Part shown: positions 54,619 to 63,687 of the stretch, piece after piece | Position numbering within the stretch: position 1 is the stretch's first letter | Layout of the letters: each line of letters starts with the position of its first letter | Assembly: GCF_014396975.1 (NCBI RefSeq) | Contig: NZ_CP060719.1 | Coordinates: 3,258,001-3,322,000, forward strand | DNA: 64,000 nt | Source of the DNA: Thermomonas carbonis | Lineage (GTDB): Bacteria > Pseudomonadota > Gammaproteobacteria > Xanthomonadales > Xanthomonadaceae | Reading direction: 5' to 3' | Notes under the pieces: model-generated | What the model was told of the DNA's origin: nothing | The model's database searches: none | Seen by the model: the letters and a program-made list of their open reading frames with translations, nothing else | Made by a program: the position numbers and the translations under genes

Positions 54619-56121
54619 TCAGCGTCGCTGGCTGAACTCGCGCAACAGCACTTTCGTCACAGCATCGTCAGCTTCGCCCTCGCCCTCCAAAGCAGGCAGC
54701 AAGCGACTCGCGACCTGCTTGCCCAACTCGACGCCGAACTGGTCGAAGGCATTGATGCCCCACAGCACCGACTGCAGGTAGACGCTGTGCTCGTACAGCG
54801 CGACCAGCATGCCGAGTGAGCGTGGCGTCAGCGCGTCGAGCAGGAACAACGTGCTCGGACGGTTGCCCGGATAGCGTCGATGTGGATCATCGCTGCCCTG
54901 CCCGTTCGCCAGCGCCTCGGTCTGCGCCAGCAGGTTTGCCAGCAGCGCGGCGTGGTTCTGAGCATGTGGATGGTCGGCCTGCAGCACGCCGATGAAATCG
55001 GCAGGCACGACTTGCGTGCCCTGATGCAGCGCCTGGAAGAAACTGTGCTGGGTGTCGGTGCCCGCGCCGCCCCACCACACCGGCACGGTGTCGACCTCCA
55101 CGGCATCGCCTTCAATCCGCACCGACTTGCCCAGGCTTTCCATCACCAGTTGCTGCAGGTAGGCCGGCAGCAGCTTGAGTCTGTCGTCGTAGGGCAGCAC
55201 CGCCTGCGTTGCCGCATGCAGTGCGTTGCGATTCCACACCGCGGTGAGCGCGTGCAGGATCGCGATGTTGTCGCGCGGCGCGGCATTGGCTGCATGCGCA
55301 TCCATCGCCGCGGCACCGTCGAGCAGTTCGAGGAAACGATCCATGCCCAGCGCCAGCGCGATCGGGAAACCGACCGCCGACCACAGCGAATAGCGGCCGC
55401 CCACCCAATCCCACATCGGCAGGGTGCGTTCCGGCGGTACGCCGAACGCAGCCACGCGCTCGGCATTGGTGCTCACGGCATACAGGCGTTCATCGTTGCT
55501 CAGCCACTCCCGGACGATGCCGCCGTTGAGCAGGGTTTCCTGGGTCCCGAAGGTCTTGGAAATGACGATGGCAGCGCTGCGCTCCGGATCCAGTCCGGCG
55601 AGGACGCGCTGCGCCGCATTGCCGTCGACATTCGAGATGAAATGGACCTTGAAGCGCGCATCGTGCAGGGCCAGCGCATCGACCATCAGCCGCGGGCCCA
55701 GGTCGGAACCACCGATGCCGACGCTGACGATGTCGGTGACGTCGCTCGCTTCGAGTTGTTCGATCAACGCACGCATCCGCGCCTGCGCGTCGACGGCCTG
55801 CGCACGCGCGCCGATGGCGACTTGCGAAGTCGAGTTGTCGCCACGCAGCGCGCTGTGCAGTGCCGCGCGGCCTTCACTCGGATTGACGATGGCACCATCC
55901 AGCAGGCGACGCATCGCACCGACCAGGTCGGCGCGCTCGGCGATCGCGAACAAGGCGTCCAGCGCGGTGCGGTCGTAGCGCTGGCGGGCGAAGTTAGCGT
56001 AGAGCCCACCACAGCGAAGGGCGAAATCGCTGGCGCGCGCCGGATCCTGTCGGATCAGGTCGCTGATGGAGGTATTGGCCAGCCTGCGTGCTTCCGCGTC
56101 GAGTCCGGCCAGCATGCTCAT
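54619..56121 (-). CDS. pgi: Glucose-6-phosphate isomerase
   Basis: A 500-residue enzyme interconverting glucose-6- and fructose-6-phosphate. It is shorter than E. coli Pgi (549), as in other xanthomonads. Signatures are [15 protein letters not shown], the catalytic Glu region [20 protein letters not shown] (PGI signature 1: ...GGRYS...), the His in [12 protein letters not shown], and the C-terminal signature [17 protein letters not shown] with the active-site Lys. The ATG at 56121 overlaps the panD stop by 4 nt (ATGA), so pgi is coupled to panD. It ends just before the nested repeat. Confidence 0.97.
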   Translation of the reverse strand: MSMLAGLDAEARRLANTSISDLIRQDPARASDFALRCGGLYANFARQRYDRTALDALFAIAERADLVGAMRRLLDGAIVNPSEGRAALHSALRGDNSTSQVAIGARAQAVDAQARMRALIEQLEASDVTDIVSVGIGGSDLGPRLMVDALALHDARFKVHFISNVDGNAAQRVLAGLDPERSAAIVISKTFGTQETLLNGGIVREWLSNDERLYAVSTNAERVAAFGVPPERTLPMWDWVGGRYSLWSAVGFPIALALGMDRFLELLDGAAAMDAHAANAAPRDNIAILHALTAVWNRNALHAATQAVLPYDDRLKLLPAYLQQLVMESLGKSVRIEGDAVEVDTVPVWWGGAGTDTQHSFFQALHQGTQVVPADFIGVLQADHPHAQNHAALLANLLAQTEALANGQGSDDPHRRYPGNRPSTLFLLDALTPRSLGMLVALYEHSVYLQSVLWGINAFDQFGVELGKQVASRLLPALEGEGEADDAVTKVLLREFSQRR

Positions 56122-56498
56122 GCGGCCTGCTTCGGCATCGATCGGTTGGTGTGGGTCAACCCGTTGTCGCGGTCCACGTACACCAAGGTCGGCTTGAATT
56201 TGGCGGCTTCGGCCTCGTCGCACTGACCGTAAGCGCAGATGATCACCAGGTCGCCGGGCTGCGCCTTGTGCGCGGCCGCGCCGTTGACCGAGATCACCCC
56301 GCTGCCTTCCTCGCCGCGGATCGCGTAGGTCGCGAAACGCTCGCCGTTGTTGACGTTGTAGATCTCGATGCGCTCGTATTCGCGGATGCCGGAGATATCC
56401 AGCAGGCGGCCGTCGATCGCGCAGGAGCCTTCGTAATGCAGCTCGGCATGGGTGACGCTGGCGCGGTGGATCTTGGCCTTCAGCAAGGTCAGTTGCAT
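56118..56498 (-). CDS. panD: Aspartate 1-decarboxylase
   Basis: A 126-residue pyruvoyl enzyme that makes beta-alanine from aspartate for pantothenate. The proenzyme is cut between Gly24 and Ser25 in HYEGSCAID, the exact position known for the family. Tyr58 and Arg54-type residues are present in [14 protein letters not shown]. The length is normal. Beta-alanine made here is used by the PanC encoded upstream. A separate promoter lies in front of panD (TTGCAG-16-TATACT at 56545-56572), so panD-pgi can be expressed apart from panBC. Confidence 0.97.
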   Translation of the reverse strand: MQLTLLKAKIHRASVTHAELHYEGSCAIDGRLLDISGIREYERIEIYNVNNGERFATYAIRGEEGSGVISVNGAAAHKAQPGDLVIICAYGQCDEAEAAKFKPTLVYVDRDNGLTHTNRSMPKQAA

Positions 56499-56544
56499 GT
56501 TCGACTCCAGTGGCGCGAAGCCCGGGACAGGCCCGGGAGGCCGA

Positions 56545-56572
56545 AGTATAGGCCGCGATTTCCGCGCTGCAA
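56545..56572 (-). promoter_or_regulatory. Promoter of panD-pgi
   Basis: On the minus strand TTGCAG (56567-56572), a 16-nt spacer and TATACT (56545-56550), 47 nt ahead of the panD ATG. The intervening leader contains CCCGGG...CCCGGG arms that could form a hairpin. Confidence 0.55.
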
Positions 56573-56603
56573 CAAACCCGCCGCTGGCCCGCCGTTGCCG
56601 GGT

Positions 56604-57458
56604 TCAGCCAGCCAATTGGAATTCGAGGTTGTCGATCAGGCGGGTGCGGCCCAGCCGCGCGGCGATCAGGGCGACCAGGTTGCCGGCTTCGCCATCGGCC
56701 GGCTCGGTCAGGTCAGGACGGCGCACCACCGTGTAGTCCGGGACGAAACCGGCATCGCGCAGGGCCGCGTCGGCATCCGCCTCGACCTGGGCGAGCGGCA
56801 GGCCGACCAGCAGGCCGTCGCGCATCGCGTGCAGGGTGTGGTGGATGATCGACGACACCATGCGTTCGTCGGCAGACAGGTACTGGTTGCGCGAGCTCAT
56901 CGCCAGTCCATTGGCTTCGCGGACGATGTCGCCGCCGACGATGCGGATCGGCACGTGCAGGTCGGCGACCATCTGCCGGATCACCGCCAGCTGCTGGTAA
57001 TCCTTCTTGCCGAACACGGCGACATCGGGCTGCACCTGGTTGAACAGGCGGCCGACCACCGTGCACACGCCATCGAAATGACCGGGCCGATGCGCACCTT
57101 CCAGCACTGCGCTGACGCCGGGTACGCGGATGCTGGCGGCCAGTTCCACGCCGAAGGGATACATCGCCGCCACGTCGGGCAACCACAGCACGTCGCAGCC
57201 GGCGGATTGCAGGCCGCTGGTGTCCGCATCCGGCGTGCGCGGGTAGCGGGTGAAATCCTCGTTCGGGCCGAACTGGGTCGGATTGACGAAGACGCTGGAG
57301 ACGATCTTGTCGGCGTATTGGCGGGCCAGTGCGACCAACGAATAGTGGCCGGCATGCAGGTTGCCCATCGTCGGGACGAAGCCGACACGCAGGCCTTCGC
57401 GCTTCCAACCGCGGATCCGCTCGCGCAGCGATTCAAGCTCGGTGATGGTTTCGATCAT
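56604..57458 (-). CDS. panC: Pantothenate synthetase
   Basis: A 284-residue ATP-dependent ligase joining pantoate and beta-alanine. ATP-binding motifs are visible: [15 protein letters not shown] (the HIGH-like HxGH, residues about 29-43), [32 protein letters not shown] and SSRNQYLS (the KMSKS-like end). The length is normal. It follows panB (22 nt gap) and precedes panD by about 100 nt. The product pantothenate goes to CoA synthesis. Confidence 0.97.
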   Translation of the reverse strand: MIETITELESLRERIRGWKREGLRVGFVPTMGNLHAGHYSLVALARQYADKIVSSVFVNPTQFGPNEDFTRYPRTPDADTSGLQSAGCDVLWLPDVAAMYPFGVELAASIRVPGVSAVLEGAHRPGHFDGVCTVVGRLFNQVQPDVAVFGKKDYQQLAVIRQMVADLHVPIRIVGGDIVREANGLAMSSRNQYLSADERMVSSIIHHTLHAMRDGLLVGLPLAQVEADADAALRDAGFVPDYTVVRRPDLTEPADGEAGNLVALIAARLGRTRLIDNLEFQLAG

Positions 57459-57480
57459 GTCGGCTCGTTTGGCAATGGCG

Positions 57481-58290
57481 TCAGGCGTAGGCGTGTTCGG
57501 CGTCGGGAAAACGGCCATCGCGCACGGCGTCGGCATAGGCACGGATCGCACCCGCGACGGAACCGCCTTCGACCAGGAAATCCTTGACGAATTTCGGCTT
57601 GCGATGGCCGGTGTCCAGGCCCAGCAGGTCGTGCAATACCAATACCTGGCCATCGCAACCGGAACCGGCACCGATGCCGATGGTCGGGATCGGGCTGGCG
57701 GCAGTGATGCGCGATGCCAGCGCGGCGGGCACGCCTTCCAGTACCAGCAGCGCGGCACCGGCATCGGCCACGGCGAGTGCGTCCTCGCACAACTTGGCGG
57801 CGGCGGCGTCCTCGCGGCCCTGCACCTTGAAACCGCCGAAACGGTGCACGGATTGCGGCGTCAGTCCCAGATGCGCGCAGACCGGGATTTCCCGCTCGAC
57901 GAGGTAGCGGATCGTCTCCAGCTTGTGGCCCGCGCCTTCCAGCTTGACCATGCTCGCACCGGCCTGGATGAAGCGCACTGCGGCCGCATGCGCTTCCAGC
58001 GCTGAACCATCGGAACCGAACGGGAAATCCGCGATCTTCAGCGCACGCGTCGCCCCGCGCGCCACCGCTGCGGTGTGGTAGGCGATGTCGTCCACCCGCA
58101 CCGGCAAGGTGGAATCGAAGCCCTGCACGACCATGCCCAGCGAGTCGCCGATCAGGATCAGGTCGATGCCGTTGTCGTCCAATACGCGCGCGAAGCTTGC
58201 GTCGTAACTGGTCAGCATTACCAGCTTGCGGCCGGCGGCACGCGCCTCGCCCAGCATCGGCACGGTCCAGCGTTTCTGTGGCTCGCTCAT
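57481..58290 (-). CDS. panB: 3-methyl-2-oxobutanoate hydroxymethyltransferase
   Basis: A 269-residue decameric enzyme that adds the hydroxymethyl group from 5,10-methylene-THF to ketoisovalerate. Signatures are [19 protein letters not shown] with the metal Asp, [29 protein letters not shown] (Lys) and [20 protein letters not shown]. The length is normal. It lies 23 nt after folK and 22 nt before panC, so folate and pantothenate genes share one string. The start is the ATG at 58290. Confidence 0.97.
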   Translation of the reverse strand: MSEPQKRWTVPMLGEARAAGRKLVMLTSYDASFARVLDDNGIDLILIGDSLGMVVQGFDSTLPVRVDDIAYHTAAVARGATRALKIADFPFGSDGSALEAHAAAVRFIQAGASMVKLEGAGHKLETIRYLVEREIPVCAHLGLTPQSVHRFGGFKVQGREDAAAAKLCEDALAVADAGAALLVLEGVPAALASRITAASPIPTIGIGAGSGCDGQVLVLHDLLGLDTGHRKPKFVKDFLVEGGSVAGAIRAYADAVRDGRFPDAEHAYA

Positions 58291-58313
58291 GCCAGGCTCC
58301 TTCCCGCGGGCGC

Positions 58314-58799
58314 TTAAGGTAACGGTTCGATGGCGTCCGCCGCCATCACGGCCGCACATTCACGGGCGGGGCCGATGCCGGGGATAGCGGCGTCCGGCCA
58401 GGCGTCGAGCAGCGGCAACAGGGCGAAGGCGCGTTCGTGCAGGTGCGGATGCGGCACGCGCAGGCCGGGCTCGTCGATGACGGCGTCGCCGTAAAGCAAG
58501 AGATCGAGATCGAGCGTGCGTGGGCCCCAACGCTCGCCCTCGATGCGGACCCGGCCACAGGCGCGCTCGATGTCCAGCAGCGCATGCAGCAAGTCGCGCG
58601 CCGGCAGAGCGGTGTCGAGCAAGGCCACCGCGTTGATGAAATCGGGTTGCGCGGTAACGCCCCAGGCCGGTGTGCGGTACAGCCGCGACGCCCGCACCGG
58701 GCGCGTCCCCGGTAACTGCTCAAGCGCGTCGATGGCCTTGCGCACGTTCCGCGCGGCATCGCCCAGGTTGGCACCCAGGCCAACCGCTGCCAAAGTCAT
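58314..58799 (-). CDS. folK: Dihydropterin pyrophosphokinase
   Basis: A 161-residue enzyme that transfers pyrophosphate from ATP to hydroxymethyl-dihydropterin in folate synthesis. The family signature [18 protein letters not shown] (metal Asp pair) is complete, and the N-terminal [15 protein letters not shown] and [18 protein letters not shown] segments fit. The ATG at 58799 overlaps the pcnB stop by 4 nt (ATGA). The linkage pcnB-folK-panB is conserved in gammaproteobacteria. Confidence 0.97.
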   Translation of the reverse strand: MTLAAVGLGANLGDAARNVRKAIDALEQLPGTRPVRASRLYRTPAWGVTAQPDFINAVALLDTALPARDLLHALLDIERACGRVRIEGERWGPRTLDLDLLLYGDAVIDEPGLRVPHPHLHERAFALLPLLDAWPDAAIPGIGPARECAAVMAADAIEPLP

Positions 58800-60193
58800 G
58801 CGGGTTCTTGCGACGTTGCGCCCGGTGCGTTCGATCCACTGCGACGACGACGGCGCTTGCGCTTGCGCGCTGGATCCCCGTCGGCACCGGCTTCGCCCGC
58901 CTCCGCGATGCCGTCGGACTCGGCGGCGTGTGCGGCTCGCTCGGCGGCCGCAAGGACGGCGTCGGGATGCAGCTGCGCCTCGCGCCAGTACGCCACGTCT
59001 TCGGCATGCGAATCGGAGGCGGCCAGGCGCAGTTCCAGGAAATCGAACGCAGCGCGGAAGCGCGGGTGCGAGAGCAACCGGAACACGCGCTTGCGCACGC
59101 GTTGCGAGAAGCGCGGCTGCAGCAGCCAGATTTCCTGCATCGGCAGCGAAAATCGGCGCGGCAACGCGGTACGCGCCACCTGATGCAAGGTCACGCGATC
59201 GGCAGCGCGACGCTGCGCATCCGCGGCATGCACGCCCTGCGCCTGCAGCAACGCCAGCGCGCGGCAATACGCCGGCCACAACAGCACCGCATACAGGAAT
59301 GCGGGCGATACCGATTCATCGGCGGCGACGCGGGCGTCGGTGTTGCGCAGGCCTTGCACCAACATCCGTCGAAGTGCGCCGGACTTGTTCGAGGCCAGCG
59401 CCTGTGCAGTTTCCGGCAGCAGCGCCGGCAGCAGTCCGTGCGCTTCGAGTCGCTCGAAGCTGGCGACCGCATGGCCCGAGAGGAACATCTTCAGGGTTTC
59501 CTCGAACAGCCGCGCCGGTGCGGACTCGGCCAGCAGCGGCGCGAGACGCGCGATCGGCTCGGCGGTACCGGCCTCGATGGTGAAGTCCAGCTTGGCCGCC
59601 AACCGCGCCGCGCGCAGCATGCGCACCGGATCCTCGCGATAACGCGCCTCGGGATCGCCGATCAGGCGCAGCAGGCGCGCCTGCACGTCGTCGTAGCCGC
59701 CGACGTAATCGCGCACCGAGAAATCCTCGATCGCGTAATACAGCGCATTCGCGGTGAAGTCGCGGCGGATCGCATCGTCCTCGATCGTGCCGTAAACGTT
59801 GTCGCGCAGCAGGCGGCCGCCCTCGTGCTGCTCGCGGTCGCCGCTGCCGTCGTCGATGTTGGCGCGGAAGGTCGCGACCTCGATGATCTCGCGGCCGTAG
59901 ACCACATGGGCCAGGCGGAAGCGGCGGCCGATCAGCCGGCAGTTCCGGAACAGCGACTTGACCTGCTCCGGCGTGGCGTCGGTGGCCACGTCATAGTCCT
60001 TCGGCGCGCCACCGACCAGCAGGTCGCGCACCGCGCCGCCGACCAGATAGCCGCCGAAACCGGCTTCGCGCAGTCGATAGAGCACGCGCAATGCGTTCTG
60101 GCTCATCTGCTTGCGGGACAGGCCGTGCTCGTCGCGGGTGATCACGCGCAGGCTGGGAACGGGATAGAGGGTCTGGGATTCGATTTCGGTCAT
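58796..60193 (-). CDS. pcnB: Poly(A) polymerase I
   Basis: A 465-residue nucleotidyltransferase that adds short 3' A-tails to RNA and so promotes decay. The N-terminal catalytic head has GGYLVGGAVRDLLVGGAPKDYDVATDATPEQV (Asp pair in DYDVATD), followed by RRDFTANALYY and GDPEARYREDPVRMLRAARLAAKL, the signature of the class II tRNA/poly(A) family. The C-terminus has a basic, Arg/Lys-rich tail (RKRKRRRRRSGSN), usual in PcnB rather than CCA-adding enzymes. It diverges from tRNA-Glu and overlaps folK by 4 nt. Confidence 0.95.
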   Translation of the reverse strand: MTEIESQTLYPVPSLRVITRDEHGLSRKQMSQNALRVLYRLREAGFGGYLVGGAVRDLLVGGAPKDYDVATDATPEQVKSLFRNCRLIGRRFRLAHVVYGREIIEVATFRANIDDGSGDREQHEGGRLLRDNVYGTIEDDAIRRDFTANALYYAIEDFSVRDYVGGYDDVQARLLRLIGDPEARYREDPVRMLRAARLAAKLDFTIEAGTAEPIARLAPLLAESAPARLFEETLKMFLSGHAVASFERLEAHGLLPALLPETAQALASNKSGALRRMLVQGLRNTDARVAADESVSPAFLYAVLLWPAYCRALALLQAQGVHAADAQRRAADRVTLHQVARTALPRRFSLPMQEIWLLQPRFSQRVRKRVFRLLSHPRFRAAFDFLELRLAASDSHAEDVAYWREAQLHPDAVLAAAERAAHAAESDGIAEAGEAGADGDPARKRKRRRRRSGSNAPGATSQEPA

Positions 60194-60234
60194 TCGCTAC
60201 GGCGGCGCCGGGTTTGGAAATGGGATGAGTTGCG

Positions 60235-60264
60235 TTGCCAGTGGCCAGCGCAGCCACCTATACT
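60235..60264 (+). promoter_or_regulatory. Promoter of tRNA-Glu
   Basis: TTGCCA (60235-60240), an 18-nt spacer and TATACT (60259-60264). It would start transcription about 54 nt upstream of the tRNA. Confidence 0.65.
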
Positions 60265-60324
60265 AGCAAGCTCGACGCGTGGCCCTGCCGCCGGCGAGCC
60301 GGTCGTCCAACCGGTGCGTCATCT

Positions 60325-60400
60325 GCTCCCATCGTCTAGAGGCCTAGGACACCACCCTCTCAAGGTGGACACACGGGTTCGAATCCCGTTGGGAGTACCA
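60325..60400 (+). tRNA. tRNA-Glu (anticodon CTC)
   Basis: A 76-nt gene with encoded CCA. The acceptor GCTCCCA pairs with TGGGAGT (first pair G-U), the D-arm has TCTAGAGGCCTAGGA, the anticodon stem is CCACC/GGTGG with loop CTCTCAA (anticodon CTC), and the T-arm is ACGGGTTCGAATCCCGT. CTC decodes GAG. Confidence 0.96.
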
Positions 60401-60446
60401 ATCAATAAAAAAGCCCGGGTGCTAGCACCCGGGCTTTTTTATTGAT
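60401..60446. terminator. 46-nt perfect palindrome, terminator of tRNA-Glu
   Basis: The whole 46 nt is its own reverse complement: GC-rich arms (GCCCGGGTGCT) flanked by A/T runs. It starts directly after the CCA end and is followed on both strands by T6, so it would end transcripts from either side. Confidence 0.9.
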
Positions 60447-60497
60447 CCGCCCGTCGGGCTGAGGGCCCGTACGGGTTGCCCGCAGCGAAGCGAAGGG

Positions 60498-60520
60498 CGC
60501 GGCACAAGTGATGTGCCGCG
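60498..60520 (+). repeat. 9-bp hairpin in the fdxA upstream region
   Basis: Perfect stem CGCGGCACA/TGTGCCGCG with a 5-nt loop, 55 nt before the fdxA ATG. It may be part of the fdxA leader; no function is evident. Confidence 0.45.
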
Positions 60521-60574
60521 TCTATCCCGTGACCTGAGCGTTAAACTACCGTCATCGCATCACGGAACCCGGCC

Positions 60575-60898
60575 ATGCCCTTCGTCGTCACCGAGAACTG
60601 CATCAAGTGCAAGCACACCGACTGCGTCGAGGTGTGTCCGGTGGACTGCTTCCACGAAGGCCCGAACTTCCTGGTGATCGATCCCGACGAGTGCATCGAC
60701 TGCACCCTGTGCGAGCCGGAATGCCCGGTCAACGCGATCTATCCGGAAGAAGACGTGCCCGCGGGCCAGGAACCATTCGTGGCGCTCAATGCGGAACTGG
60801 CCAAGGAATGGCCGGTGCTGGCAACGCGCAAGGATGCACCGGCCGATGCCGCCGAGTGGGATGGCAAGCCGGGCAAGCTCGCACTGCTGGAACGCTGA
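60575..60898 (+). CDS. fdxA: 7Fe-8S ferredoxin FdxA
   Basis: A 107-residue ferredoxin with one [3Fe-4S] and one [4Fe-4S] cluster. The Cys pattern is that of Azotobacter-type ferredoxin I: Cys9, Cys17, Cys21 and Cys25 around [15 protein letters not shown], and the CxxCxxCxxxC set in [14 protein letters not shown] conserved C-terminal extension ([19 protein letters not shown]) follows. It is small, soluble and acidic. It stands alone on plus between tRNA-Glu and the bamC gene. Its redox partner cannot be deduced from context. Confidence 0.96.
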   Translation: MPFVVTENCIKCKHTDCVEVCPVDCFHEGPNFLVIDPDECIDCTLCEPECPVNAIYPEEDVPAGQEPFVALNAELAKEWPVLATRKDAPADAAEWDGKPGKLALLER

Positions 60899-60920
60899 CG
60901 CCAGCGCAACTTCCAACGAA

Positions 60921-60942
60921 AAGGGCACCTAGCGGCGCCCTT
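60921..60942. terminator. Hairpin between fdxA and bamC
   Basis: Stem AAGGGC/GCCCTT with a 10-nt loop between two converging genes. On the minus strand it runs into TTTTCG, so it looks better for the bamC side. Confidence 0.5.
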
Positions 60943-60964
60943 CTGCATTCCTGGCTTCAATAGC

Positions 60965-61483
60965 TCAAGGTGCGATCGCGGCCTTCAACGCGCCGATCAG
61001 CTTGACCGGTGCCTCGCCCACCGGCGGCAGGCCACGCGGATCGACCGCGGAGATGTACACGCCCTCGCCGGCCTTGGTCACCCGGACCAGGAACTTGGCG
61101 CCCATGTAGTCGACGTCGTAGGTACCGAGGATCTGCGCCTTGCTGGCGATGGTCACGCCCGACGTGGCGGTGAGCACCTCGCCGACCTTGGCGAACAGCG
61201 CGTCGCGGTCGCCGGTGGCGTTGAAGCCGATCGGCGCGGCGCTGCTTCCGCCAGCATTGTTCATGCCCGAGGCGCTGACGCTGCCGCCGGCTGCCGGCAG
61301 GGACATGGCCTTGTCGGCACTCGGACGATCCAGGTCCGGTGGAACTTCCAGCGGGCGGCTTTCGGCGCTCTGCGTGTACAGCTCGTTCTTCTTGCCGAAC
61401 ATGCTGCAGCCGGACAGGCCAACCACCAGCAAGACGGCGGCGAGCGGGGCGGCAATCGGGGACACGCGGGCACTACGACGCAT
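60965..61483 (-). CDS. bamC: BamC-like (NlpB) outer-membrane lipoprotein
   Basis: A 172-residue lipoprotein of the outer-membrane protein assembly accessory type. The lipobox is GLSGC (Cys26) after AVLLVVGLSGC, followed by the BamC start SMFGKKNELYTQSAESRPLEVPPDLDRP, which binds BamD in E. coli. Only one helix-grip-type domain (VGEVLTATSGVTIASKAQILGTYDVDYMGAKFLVRVT) is present; E. coli BamC (344 residues) has two. It lies 32 nt downstream of dapA, the classical dapA-bamC pair. Calling it BamC rests mainly on that pairing and the N-terminal motif. Confidence 0.85.
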   Translation of the reverse strand: MRRSARVSPIAAPLAAVLLVVGLSGCSMFGKKNELYTQSAESRPLEVPPDLDRPSADKAMSLPAAGGSVSASGMNNAGGSSAAPIGFNATGDRDALFAKVGEVLTATSGVTIASKAQILGTYDVDYMGAKFLVRVTKAGEGVYISAVDPRGLPPVGEAPVKLIGALKAAIAP

Positions 61484-61515
61484 CTGGAGCTCCTGTCAGG
61501 CCGCGATCGGCGGCA

Positions 61516-62397
61516 TCAGTCTTCGAGTTGGAGGATGTCCGCATGCAGGCGCTGGGCCTCGGCGGCATGGACGGATGATAGCGGCTGGAGCGGCAGGCGC
61601 AGGCCATGACCGATTCCGTTCAGCGCGAGTAAGGCTTTGACCGGGATCGGATTGGGCTCGACGCCGAGGAAGTGGTAGAGCGCGTACAAGCGCGCATCGA
61701 GCGCCTCGGCACCGGCCACGTCGCCGCCGCGGGCCAGCTGGCACAGCCGGCGGAAGGTCCCGGGTACCACGTTCGAGGCGACCGAGATCACCCCGTCGGC
61801 ACCGGCCAGCATCGCCCGCGCCGCGGTGGGGTCGTCGCCGCTGAGCACGGCAAAGCCGTCGCGCCGGCAGGGCAGCAGGTCGTCCATGCGCGCCGCCTCG
61901 GCACGCGCCTCCTTGATGCCGACGATGTTCGGGTGCAACGACAGCTCGCCGGCGGTTTCCGGGGCGAGGTCGCAGCCGGTGCGCCCGGGCACGTTGTAGA
62001 GCACCACCGGCAGGCCGCCCTCGTCGGCGACCGCGCGGAAATGCGCGAGCAGGCCGGACTGGGTGGGCCGCACGTACGGCGGCGTCACCACCAGCGCGGC
62101 ATCGGCACCCAGCGCGGCGGCGCGGCGGTTGGCCTGGATGGTCTTGGCGGTATTCGAATGACCGGTGCCGGCCAACACCGGCATGCGCCCGCCCAGGAAC
62201 TCGACGGCGCTGACCAGCAGAGTCTCGTATTCGTCGTCGAACAGCGCTGCGGCTTCGCCGGTGGAGCCGGCCACGATCACGCCTTGGGTGCCCGCATCCC
62301 GCTGCGCCTTCAGCAAGCGCTGCCAGGCGGGGAAGTCGATGTCGCCGGCGGCCGTGAAAGGCGTCGCCAGCGCAGTGATACTGCCGGAAAGTCGCAC
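61516..62397 (-). CDS. dapA: 4-hydroxy-tetrahydrodipicolinate synthase
   Basis: A 293-residue enzyme condensing pyruvate with aspartate semialdehyde on the route to lysine and peptidoglycan. Catalytic Lys162 (GIKEAR) forms the Schiff base, Tyr134 (YNVPGRT) and the TGE triad (GSTGEAAAL) are present. It uses the product of Asd, also encoded in the window. A promoter TTGCCG-18-TAAGAT lies 70 nt upstream and interlocks with that of gcvR. The length is standard. Confidence 0.97.
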   Translation of the reverse strand: MRLSGSITALATPFTAAGDIDFPAWQRLLKAQRDAGTQGVIVAGSTGEAAALFDDEYETLLVSAVEFLGGRMPVLAGTGHSNTAKTIQANRRAAALGADAALVVTPPYVRPTQSGLLAHFRAVADEGGLPVVLYNVPGRTGCDLAPETAGELSLHPNIVGIKEARAEAARMDDLLPCRRDGFAVLSGDDPTAARAMLAGADGVISVASNVVPGTFRRLCQLARGGDVAGAEALDARLYALYHFLGVEPNPIPVKALLALNGIGHGLRLPLQPLSSVHAAEAQRLHADILQLED

Positions 62398-62466
62398 GTG
62401 GGTGGCTCGTACTGGGCGCGGCCGATGAACGCGCGACGCGATGGGGGATGGGTGGAGCGAAGCCGA

Positions 62467-62496
62467 ATCTTACTTGCGGCTCGAAAGCACCGGCAA
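62467..62496 (-). promoter_or_regulatory. dapA promoter, overlapping gcvR promoter
   Basis: On the minus strand TTGCCG (62491-62496), an 18-nt spacer and TAAGAT (62467-62472). The opposing gcvR promoter occupies 62474-62503. Confidence 0.5.
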
Positions 62497-62503
62497 GTAT
62501 GCT
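62474..62503 (+). promoter_or_regulatory. gcvR promoter giving a leaderless mRNA
   Basis: TTGCGG (62474-62479), an 18-nt spacer and TATGCT (62498-62503). The gcvR ATG begins 5 nt further on. Confidence 0.5.
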
Positions 62504-62508
62504 GGCAC

Positions 62509-63129
62509 ATGCGTCGCATCCCACCCGCGCCTCCCGCGCCGCCCACCCCATCCGCTCCGGACGCTCCCTTGACCGATATCTCTGCCCGCCCGGCGCCGAA
62601 CGAAAACCACCTGCTGATCAACGCGTACACCACGCATCCGCAGTCGCCCCTGCTGGCGGTCACCCGGCGCATCTCGGATTCCGGCTGCAACCTGGTCGAC
62701 ACGCGCCTGGCCACGGTCGGCCGCGATGTCTCGGTGACCGCGCTCGCCACCGGCTCGTGGGATGCGGTGGCCAAGCTCGAGACCATGCTGGCGAAGCTGG
62801 AGCGCGAGGAAGGCCTGAAGCTGATCTGGTACCGCACCGGGCCCAAGCCCGTGCAGTCCAGCCTGCTGCCGTACGTGGTCGAGGTGATCGCCTCGGACAA
62901 ACCCGGCATCCTGTTCCAGCTGGCCGACTTCTTCGACCAACAGGGCATCACCATCGAAAGCCTGCACTGTTCGCGCTACCGGGCGATGCAGACCGGTGCC
63001 GACATGTTCTCGGCGCAACTGACCATCGGGATCCCGGCCGACATGCACATCGCCGCGCTGCGCGACGACTTCCTCGAGTTCTGCGACCACCTGAACCTCG
63101 ACGCCATCATGGATCCAATGAAGTACTGA
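62509..63129 (+). CDS. gcvR: GcvR-like ACT-domain regulator
   Basis: A 206-residue protein with two ACT domains (about residues 37-115 and 125-200). In E. coli GcvR binds GcvA and represses the glycine cleavage operon when glycine is low. Domain starts are LLINAYTTHPQSPLLAVTRRISDSGCNL and VEVIASDKPGILFQLADFFDQQGITI, both with the ligand-binding Gly/Asn turn. The first ~30 residues are Pro-rich and look unstructured. A -10 box 5 nt upstream favours the ATG at 62509; a TTG at 62569 would start just before the ACT fold. No gcv genes are near. bcp follows by 5 nt. Confidence 0.85.
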   Translation: MRRIPPAPPAPPTPSAPDAPLTDISARPAPNENHLLINAYTTHPQSPLLAVTRRISDSGCNLVDTRLATVGRDVSVTALATGSWDAVAKLETMLAKLEREEGLKLIWYRTGPKPVQSSLLPYVVEVIASDKPGILFQLADFFDQQGITIESLHCSRYRAMQTGADMFSAQLTIGIPADMHIAALRDDFLEFCDHLNLDAIMDPMKY

Positions 63130-63134
63130 GTCCG

Positions 63135-63605
63135 ATGCTCGATACCGGCGACCGCGTCCCCGACCTCCCGCTCTCGCTCACCGGCGACCAGCCGGCCTCG
63201 CTTGGCGATTACGCCGGCAAGTGGCTGGTGTTGTACTTCTACCCGAAAGACTCGACGCCGGCCTGCACCACCGAAGGCCAGGACTTCAATGCGCTGTTGC
63301 CCGCATTCAAGCGTGCGGGCGCCGTGGTGCTCGGCGTTTCGAAGGATTCGCTGAAGTCGCATCAGAATTTCTGTGCGAAGCAGGGCTTCAAGTTCGACCT
63401 GGTGAGCGATGCCGACGAAACCGTCTGCAACGCGTTCGGCGTGATCCAGCCGAAGAAACTCTACGGCCGCGAGTACATCGGCATCGTCCGCAGCACCTTC
63501 CTGATCGATCCCGCTGGCGTCATCCGTCAGACATGGCAACCGGTGAAAGTCCCGGGTCACGCGCAAGCCGTGCTTGACGCGTTGAAGGCCGCAAACGCCA
63601 AGTGA
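63135..63605 (+). CDS. bcp: Thiol peroxidase Bcp (PrxQ)
   Basis: A 156-residue thioredoxin-dependent peroxidase that reduces H2O2 and organic hydroperoxides. The peroxidatic Cys44 is in PKDSTPACTTEGQ. The resolving Cys five residues later, typical of E. coli Bcp, is Gln49 here, so this looks like a 1-Cys or alternative-resolving form (other Cys lie in HQNFCAKQ and DETVCNAF). The core YFYPKDSTP and the C-terminal ...STFLIDPAGVIRQTW fit PrxQ. It is 5 nt after gcvR, the conserved gcvR-bcp pair. Confidence 0.95.
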   Translation: MLDTGDRVPDLPLSLTGDQPASLGDYAGKWLVLYFYPKDSTPACTTEGQDFNALLPAFKRAGAVVLGVSKDSLKSHQNFCAKQGFKFDLVSDADETVCNAFGVIQPKKLYGREYIGIVRSTFLIDPAGVIRQTWQPVKVPGHAQAVLDALKAANAK

Positions 63606-63687
63606 CCAACCCTGTTTCCCGTGCCCATCATCGCCCCGCCCCGCGGGACGCGATGGCCCATCGCTGTCCGACCGCAGGAATCCACGC

